Origin: an uncultured Helicobacter sp.
Lineage (GTDB): Bacteria > Campylobacterota > Campylobacteria > Campylobacterales > Helicobacteraceae
Assembly: GCA_949299115.1 (NCBI GenBank)
Contig: CASFZH010000009.1
Span: 1 to 49,950, forward strand
Length of the DNA stretch: 49,950 nucleotides
Direction of reading: 5' to 3'
Position 1 is the first letter of the stretch. Every line of letters starts with the position of its first letter. The notes under the pieces are model-generated. The model was not told the origin of the DNA. It searched no databases and saw only the letters and a list, made by a program, of their open reading frames with translations. The translations under genes were made by a program, and so were the position numbers. Shown here piece by piece: positions 17,217-26,277 of the stretch.

Positions 17217-19415
17217 CTAACAATCTGTATTTGTATAGCTTGTGGTATTATTCTGCAAGACTACCATATCAAGTTCAACTTTACCATTTGTATTGCTAAT
17301 AATTTTCACAGAAATCGTTTGTCCTATTTCTAGCTCCTGATTTAGACGTATGGTTCTTAATAATCCTTCTCCACCTTGCGGCAATTCCACAAGTACACCA
17401 AAATCAAGATTCTTTTTTACCACACCATTATATATGGAATCGATTTTATATGGTAATTCCTTTCGCTCCTTTTTCTTAAGAATCTCAAAAATATAATCTT
17501 TTGCTGCATATAACGTATTATCATTATTCCCTATTAATGTAATACTATGATGTTCTCTATTTAAATCAATATTTACATTAAACTTTGCAATAATATCTTT
17601 GATGACCTTACCACCTTGCCCAATAATATCCGCCATTCTCCCAAATGGAATAGCAAACTCAATAGCATGAGGCAAAAGCTCATAATTAGGCTGAATTGCT
17701 ACCTCTTGCATTAAGGCAAGAATATGCGACAATCCTTCTCTTGCCCTTTGTAAACTTATCTTTAAAACATCTTCTTGTAAAGATGTTATTTTAATATCAA
17801 GCTGCAAAGCACTAAAACCTTTTTTTGTTCCTGCTACCTTAAAATCCATATCCCCATCACAATCCTCTAATCCCGTAATATCACTTAATACAACAAAATT
17901 CTTGGCATCTTGGTATATTAATCCTATAGCAATACCAGCAACCATATTATACATTTTCTCACCAGCACCAAGCAAAGCTAAAGTAGCCCCACACACACTA
18001 GCCATTGAACTTGAACCATTTGACTGTAAAATTTCTGAAACAAATCGAATAGTATAGGGAGAACGTGCAACATTTGATTCTATAGCCTTTAAGGCAAGAT
18101 TGCCATGTCCTATTTCTCGTCTTGAACTCGCACCTATTGGATAGGCTTCTCCTACACTAAAAGGAGGAAAATTATAATGAAAAAGAATGTTTTTTTTATT
18201 TTTCATTATAATACTTTCTTGGCTTTGTGCATCATTTTGACTACCCAACGTGCAAGTAACAAGAGCTTGTGTCTGCCCACGTGTAAAACAAGCACTTCCA
18301 TGCACATGTGGCAACAAATTAGATTCTATGTGAATATCACGAATTTGTGTTGGTGTTCTGCCATCTGGACGTAAACCTTGTGTAAGTATTAATGTGCGGA
18401 CAATATCTCTTTTAATAGCATTAACATGTCTGCTTACAAGAGATACTTCTAGATTTTGTTCTTTAGCAATTTTTGCAATCAAACGATGTAGTTGCGACTG
18501 CCTCTCTGTCTTTGATAACTCTTGCACATACGCTCGTATAGTGTCACCATATTGTGTTTGCAAGGTATGCCTTAAATCATCACACAAAAGAGAATCTCTC
18601 TGAAATAGAATCTTTTCTTTTGTAAAAGATTCAAATTTTTTAGTGTATTGCAAAGAAAGATTCTGTATATGTTTATGTGCAAAAGCGATAGATTCTAAAA
18701 GCTTTTCTTCTGTAATTTCATTAGATTGTTCTTCATAACTATACGGCATTTTTTGTTCATCATTTTTATTACACGAATCTTGTGTTATATGTGATTCTGA
18801 AATACATGAATCATTTGATGATATTTTTATGGTTTTTAAGCTTTGCATTTCTATCATTGTTATACCACTATCAATACCGCTTACCAATAAATCAAGATTA
18901 GAATGGGCAAGGTCTGCAAGACTCTTGCAAATTTGGACTTCCTCATCATAACGGACTATACGCACAGCACTAAGAATATGTGTAGAATATATCGGGATAC
19001 TCGAAAGATAGAGACAAATACTAGCAAGATTGAGAGAATCTTTACATACATCAGTCTTGCCATCATAGCTCATAACAAGTAAGGTAATTTGGACAGGATA
19101 TGGAAAACCCTTCGGAAATAATGGTCGCAGACTTCTATCAATCAATCTCGAAGTAAGAATCTCATGTTCACTTGGTTTACTTTCTTTTTTAATAAAACCT
19201 TGTGGAATCTTGCCAATAGCATACATCTTTTCAATATATTGCACACTAAGTGGTAGAAATTCTTCTTCTGATGGATTATCATAATCCACACAAACACTAC
19301 AAAGTATTGCGCTTCCTCCAATTTTTTGTAAAATACTGCAATCACTTAATTTTGCATATTCATGTAAAATATACGTTTCTAATTGTCCATTATTATCTAT
19401 TTCAATAACATTCAT
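17217..19415 (-). CDS. pnp: Polyribonucleotide nucleotidyltransferase (PNPase)
   Basis: 3'-5' phosphorolytic exoribonuclease of mRNA turnover, acting as a trimer. The 732-residue form starts at the ATG with AGAAGGG at Shine-Dalgarno distance; the longer frame starting 21 codons upstream lacks family similarity in its extra part. Domains in order: RNase PH 1 (about 1-190), an all-helical linker, RNase PH 2 (about 290-530, with TRGQTQALVTCTLGS and SGEAYPIG-type blocks), KH (IIGQGGKVIKDI) and S1 (YNGVVKKNLDFGVLVELPQG). An acidic, serine/asparagine-rich insertion of about 40 residues lies between the first PH domain and the helical domain (about residues 191-231); from memory H. pylori Pnp is shorter (about 690), and this insertion accounts for it. 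Confidence 0.96.
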   Translation of the reverse strand: MNVIEIDNNGQLETYILHEYAKLSDCSILQKIGGSAILCSVCVDYDNPSEEEFLPLSVQYIEKMYAIGKIPQGFIKKESKPSEHEILTSRLIDRSLRPLFPKGFPYPVQITLLVMSYDGKTDVCKDSLNLASICLYLSSIPIYSTHILSAVRIVRYDEEVQICKSLADLAHSNLDLLVSGIDSGITMIEMQSLKTIKISSNDSCISESHITQDSCNKNDEQKMPYSYEEQSNEITEEKLLESIAFAHKHIQNLSLQYTKKFESFTKEKILFQRDSLLCDDLRHTLQTQYGDTIRAYVQELSKTERQSQLHRLIAKIAKEQNLEVSLVSRHVNAIKRDIVRTLILTQGLRPDGRTPTQIRDIHIESNLLPHVHGSACFTRGQTQALVTCTLGSQNDAQSQESIIMKNKKNILFHYNFPPFSVGEAYPIGASSRREIGHGNLALKAIESNVARSPYTIRFVSEILQSNGSSSMASVCGATLALLGAGEKMYNMVAGIAIGLIYQDAKNFVVLSDITGLEDCDGDMDFKVAGTKKGFSALQLDIKITSLQEDVLKISLQRAREGLSHILALMQEVAIQPNYELLPHAIEFAIPFGRMADIIGQGGKVIKDIIAKFNVNIDLNREHHSITLIGNNDNTLYAAKDYIFEILKKKERKELPYKIDSIYNGVVKKNLDFGVLVELPQGGEGLLRTIRLNQELEIGQTISVKIISNTNGKVELDMVVLQNNTTSYTNTDC

Positions 19416-19555
19416 TTTGAACCCTTCTGATAACTTGACTCTTCTAATGACTTGATTTGTGAAGAAACAATTTTTCATTATATCTTTATTTTATGTGAAA
19501 AAGATAATAGATAGAATTTTATGACCAAACAAACTATGGCAATGCTATCTTGCAC

Positions 19556-19588
19556 CGTTAATAAAGATGAATATTGTCTTTATTAACG
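19556..19588 (-). terminator. Hairpin between the chemoreceptor gene and pnp
   Basis: A perfect 12-base stem (TCTTTATTAACG on one side) with a nine-base loop, 40-70 bases beyond the chemoreceptor stop on its transcript. No T-run follows, so it may act as an mRNA 3'-end stabiliser or a weak terminator. Confidence 0.45.
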
Positions 19589-19626
19589 TTATCTCACATC
19601 ACACAGATAAAAACTATCATGAAGTA

Positions 19627-21627
19627 TTAAAATTTTTTTCTCTCTGAATCCATCAGAATTTCACTAGCGATAGTATTAATTTGAGTTGCAATAGAATTGG
19701 TGGAATCAACAATTATTACATTTTCTTGCATAACATTTTCAATTTCTGTTATAGATTCAGTAATTTGCACTAAACCATGAGTTTGTTCATGAATAGATTC
19801 TGATACATCATTAATGCCTTGCACAAGAATAGCAATACTTGTTTCAATTTCATTCAATGATTTGCTCGCACGTTCTGCAAGCTTTCGCACTTCATCAGCC
19901 ACGACTGCAAAGCCTCTGCCATGTTCTCCTGCTCTTGCTGCCTCAATAGCGGCATTAAGGGCTAGTAGGTTTGTTTGGTCTGTTATATCTTTAATAACAG
20001 ATACAATATGCTTAATATCTTCTGATTGTTTAGCAAAGTCAGATGCTTTTGTATTGATAGCTTGTATAGAATGATTAATTTCATCTACAACAATCACTGA
20101 TTGTTTCAAAGCAAAGCTTTGTGTGTGAACACTTTTGGTAAGCCGCTGCATAGAATCTGTTAAGACATGAGAATGTTGTGATAGTTTTTGTGCAAATTTT
20201 TGTGAATCATATAACATTTTACAAATTTCATCTCCCAACATATTAATTGCTATTTCAGTATCACCCTTAGCATTCTGGATACGTGCTGTGAAATCAAATT
20301 GCTTAAAAGATTCAAAGACTGCTTGGATTATAGTAATATTGAATCCAATTTTAGATTCTAAAACATTAAGCATATTATTAAGAACTTTTCGTAACTCTAT
20401 TAATTCTGGATTAACTGCTTCTTTCGTTAATCTCACTTGCAAATTACCTTGTTCAATATTTTTTGCTACCTGCACAGCCTCTTTTACTATCTCTTTATCT
20501 GCAGTTAATGATTCTTGTGTAATTTGTATATTTTCATTAATCGCATTTGCAATAATTCCAAATTCATCGCGAGATTTTACTGTAAGTAGTTGTATAGAAT
20601 CATTTTTATGATTTAAATATGAAAAAAATCGTAATAAACAATCTTGTATTACAGGAATATTTTTAAGATAATAATGAATAATCGCACTTAAACTTATCAC
20701 AATAATAACAATAAATAGAATAGAAAAGACAATTTGATTCATCAAAAGAGAGTGAAAAGTGTCTTTGTAATCTTCCATAGAATTTGCAGAACAAAGCATC
20801 CAATCATCGACATTTTTCATACAAACTGCGACTCTGGTATCATTACCAAATTGATATTGAATAATATCAGTTGGCTGATTAATAGCAGAATAACTAAGTT
20901 TTTCAAAATACGACAATAAATCTTGTACTGGTTTGTCCTTAGACATAATGAGTGTAGAATCAGAATGTGAAACAATATTATGGTATGCATCCACAAGAAA
21001 CATCGAATTACTCTTTGTTGTTTTTAATGATAAAAAATCCTCATGTATATCATCTAAAAAAATATCTGCTCCCAAAACTCCTATAAATTTACCATCAATT
21101 ATAAGAGACATATAGGCAACAACAGCCAATTTTTTTGTTACGACATCAATATAAGGTTCACTAATACCATATTTTGAAATATTCTTCGCATTTTTTGCAT
21201 TGATATACCATTGTCTTGTCCTTGCATCAAAATTATCTTTTTGTGGGGTAAGATAAAAATGTTTTCCCTGTGATTGTATATCAACATCGATTAATACCCC
21301 ATTCTCTTCATATCCAAAATATAATGCCTGAAAACGTGTAACTGGAAAAAATTCTTCTAAAAGCCGCTCCATAGTATCATAAGAAATATCTTTATTTTTT
21401 GCAATTTGTTGAACAAAAGATTCTATAAAATACAATCTTGATTCAAAATATTCTTCTACAAATAACATTGAGCTTTTGACACTCTCTTGTTTGCCATGCA
21501 CAATATCGCGAATGATATTTTGTTTAGCTACAAAATAATTCATAGCAATAAATGCTACAAACCCCACCCCTAAAACCAAGAAAGTTAGCAATAAAATCTT
21601 TTTTGTTATAATACTTCTAAATAGCAT
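19627..21627 (-). CDS. Methyl-accepting chemotaxis protein with periplasmic Cache sensor
   Basis: Transmembrane chemoreceptor that feeds CheA/CheW. The 666-residue protein has a first membrane helix (about 9-32), a long periplasmic region (about 33-285) with the dCache look ([43 protein letters not shown]), a second helix (about 295-317), a HAMP-like linker and the signalling hairpin with the highly conserved tip [20 protein letters not shown] and [17 protein letters not shown]. There is no C-terminal CheR/CheB-binding pentapeptide. The Shine-Dalgarno AGGAG sits nine bases before the ATG chosen; a TTG three codons earlier overlaps it and is less likely. Its promoter contains a 14-base homopolymer as the -35/-10 spacer, suggesting switchable expression. 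The ligand is unknown; Cache domains often bind amino acids or organic acids. Confidence 0.92.
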   Translation of the reverse strand: MLFRSIITKKILLLTFLVLGVGFVAFIAMNYFVAKQNIIRDIVHGKQESVKSSMLFVEEYFESRLYFIESFVQQIAKNKDISYDTMERLLEEFFPVTRFQALYFGYEENGVLIDVDIQSQGKHFYLTPQKDNFDARTRQWYINAKNAKNISKYGISEPYIDVVTKKLAVVAYMSLIIDGKFIGVLGADIFLDDIHEDFLSLKTTKSNSMFLVDAYHNIVSHSDSTLIMSKDKPVQDLLSYFEKLSYSAINQPTDIIQYQFGNDTRVAVCMKNVDDWMLCSANSMEDYKDTFHSLLMNQIVFSILFIVIIVISLSAIIHYYLKNIPVIQDCLLRFFSYLNHKNDSIQLLTVKSRDEFGIIANAINENIQITQESLTADKEIVKEAVQVAKNIEQGNLQVRLTKEAVNPELIELRKVLNNMLNVLESKIGFNITIIQAVFESFKQFDFTARIQNAKGDTEIAINMLGDEICKMLYDSQKFAQKLSQHSHVLTDSMQRLTKSVHTQSFALKQSVIVVDEINHSIQAINTKASDFAKQSEDIKHIVSVIKDITDQTNLLALNAAIEAARAGEHGRGFAVVADEVRKLAERASKSLNEIETSIAILVQGINDVSESIHEQTHGLVQITESITEIENVMQENVIIVDSTNSIATQINTIASEILMDSERKKF

Positions 21628-21664
21628 AATTCTCAACTCCTATATTTATAAACAAAATGCAGCA

Positions 21665-21694
21665 AATATACCAAAAAAAAAAAAAACAAATCAA
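21665..21694 (-). promoter_or_regulatory. Chemoreceptor promoter with a 14-base poly-T spacer
   Basis: On the minus strand TTGATT (21694-21689) and TATATT (21670-21665) are separated by 18 bases, of which 14 are an unbroken T run (21686-21673). The -10 lies 37 bases before the ATG. The spacing is near the sigma-70 optimum, so gain or loss of single T residues would move it away from or toward 17. Confidence 0.6.
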
Positions 21695-21805
21695 GGAAAT
21701 ATTAATATATTAAAAATAATAATTAATATTATATTTAATATATAATTATAACATAACTCTTATATTTGTTATCTGAAATATTGGGGAGTGTTATAAAATC
21801 CAATG

Positions 21806-22471
21806 CTATTTAAAAATACTAGAACCTATACGGACACAATTACTACCACACTTAATTGCTATATCATAATCATTGCTCATACCCATAGAAAGTGTTGTCG
21901 CTCCATATTTTTGTAATTTATCAAATATTTTTCTTACACGTAGAAAACCCTGCTCTATAATCCCAGAATCTACTACATTAGCACCCATACACATTAATCC
22001 TTGCAAAATAATATTTGGGCAAGATTCCTGAATCTTTCGATACATATCATAGGCTTTGTCCACATCAAAACCATATTTTGTTGATTCATTGGATACATTA
22101 ATTTGCAAAAGAGCGTGCATTTGCATTTTATTGTTTTGCAAACGCTTTTGCAAAGCTAGGGCAAGCCTATAAGAATGCAGGGAATGCAAAAGTTGCGGCT
22201 TTATTTTTAATAATGCATTAATTTTATTCTCTTGTAATGTACCGATGAAATGCCAGTGCAGTGGGTATTGTGCCAGATCATTTGACTTTTTACTTAAATC
22301 TTGCACTTTATTTTCACCAAATATCGTTTGTCCTGCTTGATAGGCTTGCAATATATCGTCTTGTGTGCTATATTTACTCACGGCTACTAGAGTAATTTTC
22401 TCTCTACTATTATAGCGGATTCTTGTAGTCTCGATAGATTCTAAAACTTTATGCAAATTTTCACAAATCAC
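21806..22471 (-). CDS. YggS/PROSC family PLP homeostasis protein
   Basis: Pyridoxal-phosphate-binding protein that buffers free PLP and affects amino-acid and keto-acid balance; no catalytic activity is known for the family. The 221-residue protein has the PLP lysine K33 in AVSKYS, FGENKVQD, WHFIGTLQENK, LLQINVSNESTKYGF and the phosphate-binding end LSMGMSNDYDIAIKCGSN. The last lines usually read RIGxAIFG; here RIGSSIFK ends the protein. The start is GTG, preceded by GAGGAA at the right distance; no in-frame ATG with a ribosome site is available nearby. It is divergent from pseI. Confidence 0.92.
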   Translation of the reverse strand: MICENLHKVLESIETTRIRYNSREKITLVAVSKYSTQDDILQAYQAGQTIFGENKVQDLSKKSNDLAQYPLHWHFIGTLQENKINALLKIKPQLLHSLHSYRLALALQKRLQNNKMQMHALLQINVSNESTKYGFDVDKAYDMYRKIQESCPNIILQGLMCMGANVVDSGIIEQGFLRVRKIFDKLQKYGATTLSMGMSNDYDIAIKCGSNCVRIGSSIFK

Positions 22472-22528
22472 GCAATATTCCTCATTTTTTAGATATTATA
22501 TCACAAATTTTTACATTATGGAATCCTC

Positions 22529-23638
22529 ATGAATACCCCTTTTATTATTGCCGAATTGAGTGCTAATCACAACCACAACCTTGACATTGCCCTAAAGAGC
22601 GTTACTGCTATCGCAAATACTGGTGCCAATGCTATCAAAGTACAAACTTATAAACCAAGCTGTCTTACCTTACCATATAAAAATGATTATTTTCGTATCC
22701 ATGACGGGTTATGGAAAGATAAATATTTGTGGGATTTATATAATCAAGCACAAATGCCATGGGAATGGCATGAAGAAATATTTAATCTTGCAAAATCTCT
22801 AAATCTTGTAGCCTTTAGTTCTCCATTTAGTGTTAAAGGTGTAGATTTTTTAGAAAAACTTGATTGCCCTATGTATAAAATAGCAAGCTTTGAAGTCATG
22901 CACCCCATGTTACTACAAGCCATCGCTAAAACAAAGAAGCCTGTTATTCTATCACTTGGTGTGGCAAATGACAATGAAATAGAATTTGCATTAGAAATCT
23001 TGCGAGATAATGCCAAGATAACATTATTATATTGCATTTCCGCATACCCAGCCCCAATTAATGATGCCAAACTAACTAATATCCTTACTATTAAGCAAAA
23101 ATGGCAAAAATATAACGTAGAAGTGGGGATATCAGACCATACTCTAGGCATTAGTGTGCCTATTGTTGCAACACTATGTGGTATTAGTATGCTTGAAAAA
23201 CATTTTATTTTAGATAAAAACCTAGATAGTGTTGATAGTGCTTTTAGTCTTGATTCTCATGAGTTTTATACAATGGTAAATAGTATCAAAGATACTTGCA
23301 TACTAGCTCAAGATTTCTTAACACAAAACACACAGATTTTAAATAATACAACAAATTATTTCAATGAAAAAATAACTCAACAATCAGATTCTACCTTGGA
23401 TAATAAAACAGAAAATACAAAATGCACTCCTATTGATAAAAAGGGGAGAGAATTTGCACGTAGTTTATTTATTGCAAAAGATGTAAAAGCTGGAGACATA
23501 ATAAGCTTAGATAATATAGCCTGTGTGCGACCTGCAAACGGTATGTCTCCATTGCAACTTCATACAATACTTGGCAAAACATTTAAGACGGATTGCAAAG
23601 GGGGAATGCCATTATTTAAATCCCATATCAATATGTAA
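22529..23638 (+). CDS. pseI: Pseudaminic acid synthase (PseI; NeuB family)
   Basis: Condenses a 6-deoxy-diacetamido hexose with phosphoenolpyruvate to make pseudaminic acid, the nonulosonic acid that decorates flagellin and is needed for motility in Helicobacter and Campylobacter. Signature segments are IAELSANHNHNLDIALKSV, AIKVQTYKPSCLTLP, LVAFSSPFSVKGVDFLEKL, YKIASFE, VGISDHTLGI and LEKHFILDKNLDSVDSAFSL, followed by the C-terminal SAF domain (ARSLFIAKDVKAGDI…VRPANGM). A NeuB or LegI assignment is possible, but the HNHNLD and GLWKDKYLWDLY wording is PseI-like. A polar insertion of about 40 residues (about 263-305, rich in N, T and Q) separates the barrel from SAF. No other pse gene is in the window. 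Confidence 0.88.
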   Translation: MNTPFIIAELSANHNHNLDIALKSVTAIANTGANAIKVQTYKPSCLTLPYKNDYFRIHDGLWKDKYLWDLYNQAQMPWEWHEEIFNLAKSLNLVAFSSPFSVKGVDFLEKLDCPMYKIASFEVMHPMLLQAIAKTKKPVILSLGVANDNEIEFALEILRDNAKITLLYCISAYPAPINDAKLTNILTIKQKWQKYNVEVGISDHTLGISVPIVATLCGISMLEKHFILDKNLDSVDSAFSLDSHEFYTMVNSIKDTCILAQDFLTQNTQILNNTTNYFNEKITQQSDSTLDNKTENTKCTPIDKKGREFARSLFIAKDVKAGDIISLDNIACVRPANGMSPLQLHTILGKTFKTDCKGGMPLFKSHINM

Positions 23639-23774
23639 GATACTTATATCTTGAGTTTACCATATATTTCTCATACGTGAAATGACACAATGCGTAATAT
23701 TTCAGCTATTAAATATCAAATAATGCTCTAATTTATTATTAGATTATTCAAGTCTTACAGCACAAAAACAAGAA

Positions 23775-24047
23775 TCACGATAAACGTGAAAAATGTTCAA
23801 TAGCTTTGGCTAATTCATCAAGGCTTTTATTGATATCACCATGTTCCAATGCACCACGAACACAATGATTCACATGTCCCTCCAATACAATTTGTCCAAC
23901 TTTATGTAATGCACTTTTTGCAGCATTAATCTGTATAAGTACATCAGGACACGCAACACCATCGTCTATCATCTTATCAATAGCATTAAGTTGTCCAATA
24001 ATTTTTTTAAGACGTCGATGAATATTCTTTGCATTTTCTTTTTCCAT
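23775..24047 (-). CDS. CsoR-type metal-sensing repressor (DUF156 family)
   Basis: A 90-residue all-helical repressor of the CsoR/RcnR/FrmR family, which acts as a tetramer and leaves its operator on metal or thiol stress. The putative ligands are C33 (GVACPDVL), H58 and C62 (EGHVNHC). The spacing 33-58-62 equals that of the Cu(I) site C36-H61-C65 of M. tuberculosis CsoR, so copper sensing is favoured over nickel (RcnR uses H in the last position) or formaldehyde. A persulfide sensor (CstR) remains possible. The target is not obvious: it is divergent from the Hcp gene, whose promoter would lie in the shared 135-base region, and no copper exporter is adjacent. Confidence 0.85.
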   Translation of the reverse strand: MEKENAKNIHRRLKKIIGQLNAIDKMIDDGVACPDVLIQINAAKSALHKVGQIVLEGHVNHCVRGALEHGDINKSLDELAKAIEHFSRLS

Positions 24048-24090
24048 GAAGTGTTTCCTTTTGCTAAATTGAGTAAAATAGTATTGTTTT

Positions 24091-24119
24091 TTGACGTAAA
24101 ATTTATTTTATGGTATTAT
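24091..24119 (+). promoter_or_regulatory. Sigma-70 promoter of the Hcp-type gene
   Basis: TTGACG (24091-24096) and TATTAT (24114-24119) with an ideal 17-base spacer, 63 bases before the ATG. It lies in the region shared with the divergent CsoR-type gene, whose own promoter would face the other way. Confidence 0.55.
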
Positions 24120-24182
24120 ACCTAAATATTTTTATTGCACAAAAGTAATGTCTAATGAGATTTTTAAAATTTAGGACATACA

Positions 24183-25163
24183 ATGAAATACATATTTCTT
24201 ATCCTATTGGCTTCCATACAATATATCCTTGGAGCAAATCTTTCCAATCTTACAAAACATTGCAATAATGGAAATATGACAGCTTGTTCTATACTTGGAG
24301 ATATGTACTATGTAGCTGAAGGTGTGCCACAAGATTACACAAAAGCACAAAATTTTTGGCGACGTGCCTGTGATATGAAAGAAATGAATGCTTGCTATAA
24401 CTTAGGGGTGTTATACCAAGAAGGACAAGGTGTCTCACAAGATTATGCCCATGCTATTGAGCTCTATACACAAAGCTGCAATGCTGAACACGCTGGAGCA
24501 TGTCTTAATTTGGGCTTTCTATATCAATACGGCAAAGGTGTTGAGACCAATGAAGAAAAAGCAAGAACATTCTATTCCTTATCATGTGACGGTAATAAAG
24601 CTCAAGGGTGTTACAGTCTAGGAAATTTATATTTCTATGGTAAGGGTGGAGATAAAGACTACACAAAAGCTATGAATCTATATGCAAAAGCTTGTGAATA
24701 TGATCATGATGATGCATGCGACAATTTGGGTGTTATGTATGCAAAAGGCGAAGGAATCCCAAGAGATTATGATAAAGCACGAGATTTTTTTACAAAAGTG
24801 TGTGCTGACAACAAAGCTGGAGCATGTTATAATTTAGGGATTCTATATGATTATGGCTGGGGAGTAGAACAAAGCTATCCAAAAGCTATTGAGCTTTACA
24901 CAAAATCATGTAACATGCACCATGCAAAGGCATGCTATAGTCTTGGAATCATGTATAACAAAGGAGATGGTGTAAGCATTGATTACCCAAAAGCCATTGG
25001 ACTATACACAAAATCATGTAACATGCACCATGCAAGTGCATGTTACAACCTTGGGACTTTGTATTTTTTAGGTGAAGGTGTAAAAATTGACAAGGCAATT
25101 GCACAACAGTATTTTTCAAAATCATGTAACCTTGGAGATAAAAAAGCATGTTCTCAAAAATAA
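24183..25163 (+). CDS. Secreted Sel1-repeat, cysteine-rich protein (Hcp type)
   Basis: Member of the Helicobacter cysteine-rich protein family: a cleavable signal peptide (about 1-18, ending ILGA) followed by about eight Sel1-like 36-residue helix-turn-helix repeats. Nearly every repeat carries the pattern C-x(7)-C (for example SCNAEHAGAC, KACEYDHDDAC), which in characterised Hcp proteins forms a disulfide bridge inside each repeat. It would be periplasmic or released; Hcp proteins of H. pylori are recognised by host immunity and bind cell-wall-like ligands in some reports. The last two full repeats are nearly identical in DNA, with 30 identical bases at 24898-24927 and 25006-25035, exactly 108 bases apart, pointing to a recent repeat duplication. 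Confidence 0.92.
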   Translation: MKYIFLILLASIQYILGANLSNLTKHCNNGNMTACSILGDMYYVAEGVPQDYTKAQNFWRRACDMKEMNACYNLGVLYQEGQGVSQDYAHAIELYTQSCNAEHAGACLNLGFLYQYGKGVETNEEKARTFYSLSCDGNKAQGCYSLGNLYFYGKGGDKDYTKAMNLYAKACEYDHDDACDNLGVMYAKGEGIPRDYDKARDFFTKVCADNKAGACYNLGILYDYGWGVEQSYPKAIELYTKSCNMHHAKACYSLGIMYNKGDGVSIDYPKAIGLYTKSCNMHHASACYNLGTLYFLGEGVKIDKAIAQQYFSKSCNLGDKKACSQK

Positions 25164-25240
25164 TTTATAAAAATAATTTATTGATTCTCAACTTATCATC
25201 TTATATATTTTAAACACATTTAACAAGATATCCAAAAAAA

Positions 25241-26170
25241 TTAACGTACCACTGTAATAATGTCATAATTATTAAGATATTGCAATAAAACTTGTGGATT
25301 AGTATCTAATTGATCAATGATATTAAAAAATTCTTTCATGGTAAACATTTCACTACTTTTTCGCTTTAATGTAATTTTTACATTTTGTTTTTTGGATAAT
25401 AATATATCGCCTACAGCCCCTGCTGCTTTCATAATGCCACTAATAGTCTCTTTTGAAAGATTCTGATTCTGTGTAAGAGCAACCTGAGACATTGCCAATC
25501 CCATATTAATTGTAGCAACATATTGTTCCTGTGTTAATGTTGGATCATCTTTTTTCATTTTTTTAAAAACGCCCTCACCAAACTTAGCACCCTGCAACTC
25601 AAATATTGTTTGTTTTGGATTAATAGCAATATCATTCTGTGTTGAAGATGTTTTATCCATTAAACTTATTTCATAAATATTATTTATATCCTTTTCTTTA
25701 AATAATGCAGATTGTAAATCAGAATCTCCGTCAGCTTTAAAAGAATAAATTGGTGCATACAACATACAACCAAACACACTATTTAATAATACATCATGTA
25801 ATTTTAGATTTAAATTACATGTGAACTTATTTGGCATAAAATCATGCATACTGGAATCTTGAGGTTTCAATATCCATAGTGGATTTCCAGATAAACTCGC
25901 AGTAATATCTTTTGCATCTGATACAATTTCGCATTTAAAATTCTTTATACTCAATGTTGTGTCAATTTGTATTGGAGAGGTTACCACACAACTAGCTTTA
26001 GTCTCATTACCTTGACATGTATGGGTAAGTGGACCAACAGCACTACCAATACGCTCTACAACAGATTCGCACATTTTTTTTGCATCTATTTGCTTTTCTG
26101 CCGCCATAACAACAGAATACAAAGTTATAAGGTAAACACATAATATTTTCTTGATTCCATTAACTAACAT
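25241..26170 (-). CDS. Secreted protein of unknown function (possible paralogue of the one at 47950-48936)
   Basis: I do not recognise the family. The 309-residue product has a signal peptide (about 1-23, LYSVVMA|AEK) and no further membrane helix, so it is periplasmic or exported. Cysteine pairs are visible near residues 52 and 61 (THTCQGNETKASCVV) and near 117 and 134 (PNKFTCNLNL; SVFGCMLYAP), compatible with disulfides. The C-terminal end reads NVKITLKRKSSEMFTMKEF and finishes YDIITVVR. The order of a short cysteine-bridged front, a middle beta region and a helical tail before the last strands recurs in another secreted protein of this window. The gene stands alone between Hcp and the PepSY-like gene and may be co-regulated with neither. 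Confidence 0.75.
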   Translation of the reverse strand: MLVNGIKKILCVYLITLYSVVMAAEKQIDAKKMCESVVERIGSAVGPLTHTCQGNETKASCVVTSPIQIDTTLSIKNFKCEIVSDAKDITASLSGNPLWILKPQDSSMHDFMPNKFTCNLNLKLHDVLLNSVFGCMLYAPIYSFKADGDSDLQSALFKEKDINNIYEISLMDKTSSTQNDIAINPKQTIFELQGAKFGEGVFKKMKKDDPTLTQEQYVATINMGLAMSQVALTQNQNLSKETISGIMKAAGAVGDILLSKKQNVKITLKRKSSEMFTMKEFFNIIDQLDTNPQVLLQYLNNYDIITVVR

Positions 26171-26277
26171 TATTATCCTTTGATTTTTACTCTAAAAATA
26201 GAAAGGATTATACCAAAGAAAAGTTTGTTATAGGAAACAATGCTAAATGACAATTGTAATCTAAATAGTGTATTCAT

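Noticed and set aside
19627..21636. TTG start for the chemoreceptor three codons upstream of the ATG
   Set aside because: The TTG directly abuts the AGGAG ribosome site, leaving no spacing, whereas the ATG has a normal nine-base gap.
22744..23151. Minus-strand frame of 135 codons within pseI
   Set aside because: Shadow of the conserved synthase core; no start signal.
24183..25163. Repeated units first considered as a CRISPR-like or DNA tandem array
   Set aside because: Repeats are in frame, 108 bases long and encode Sel1 units with conserved cysteines, so they are protein repeats. No spacer-repeat array exists anywhere in the window.
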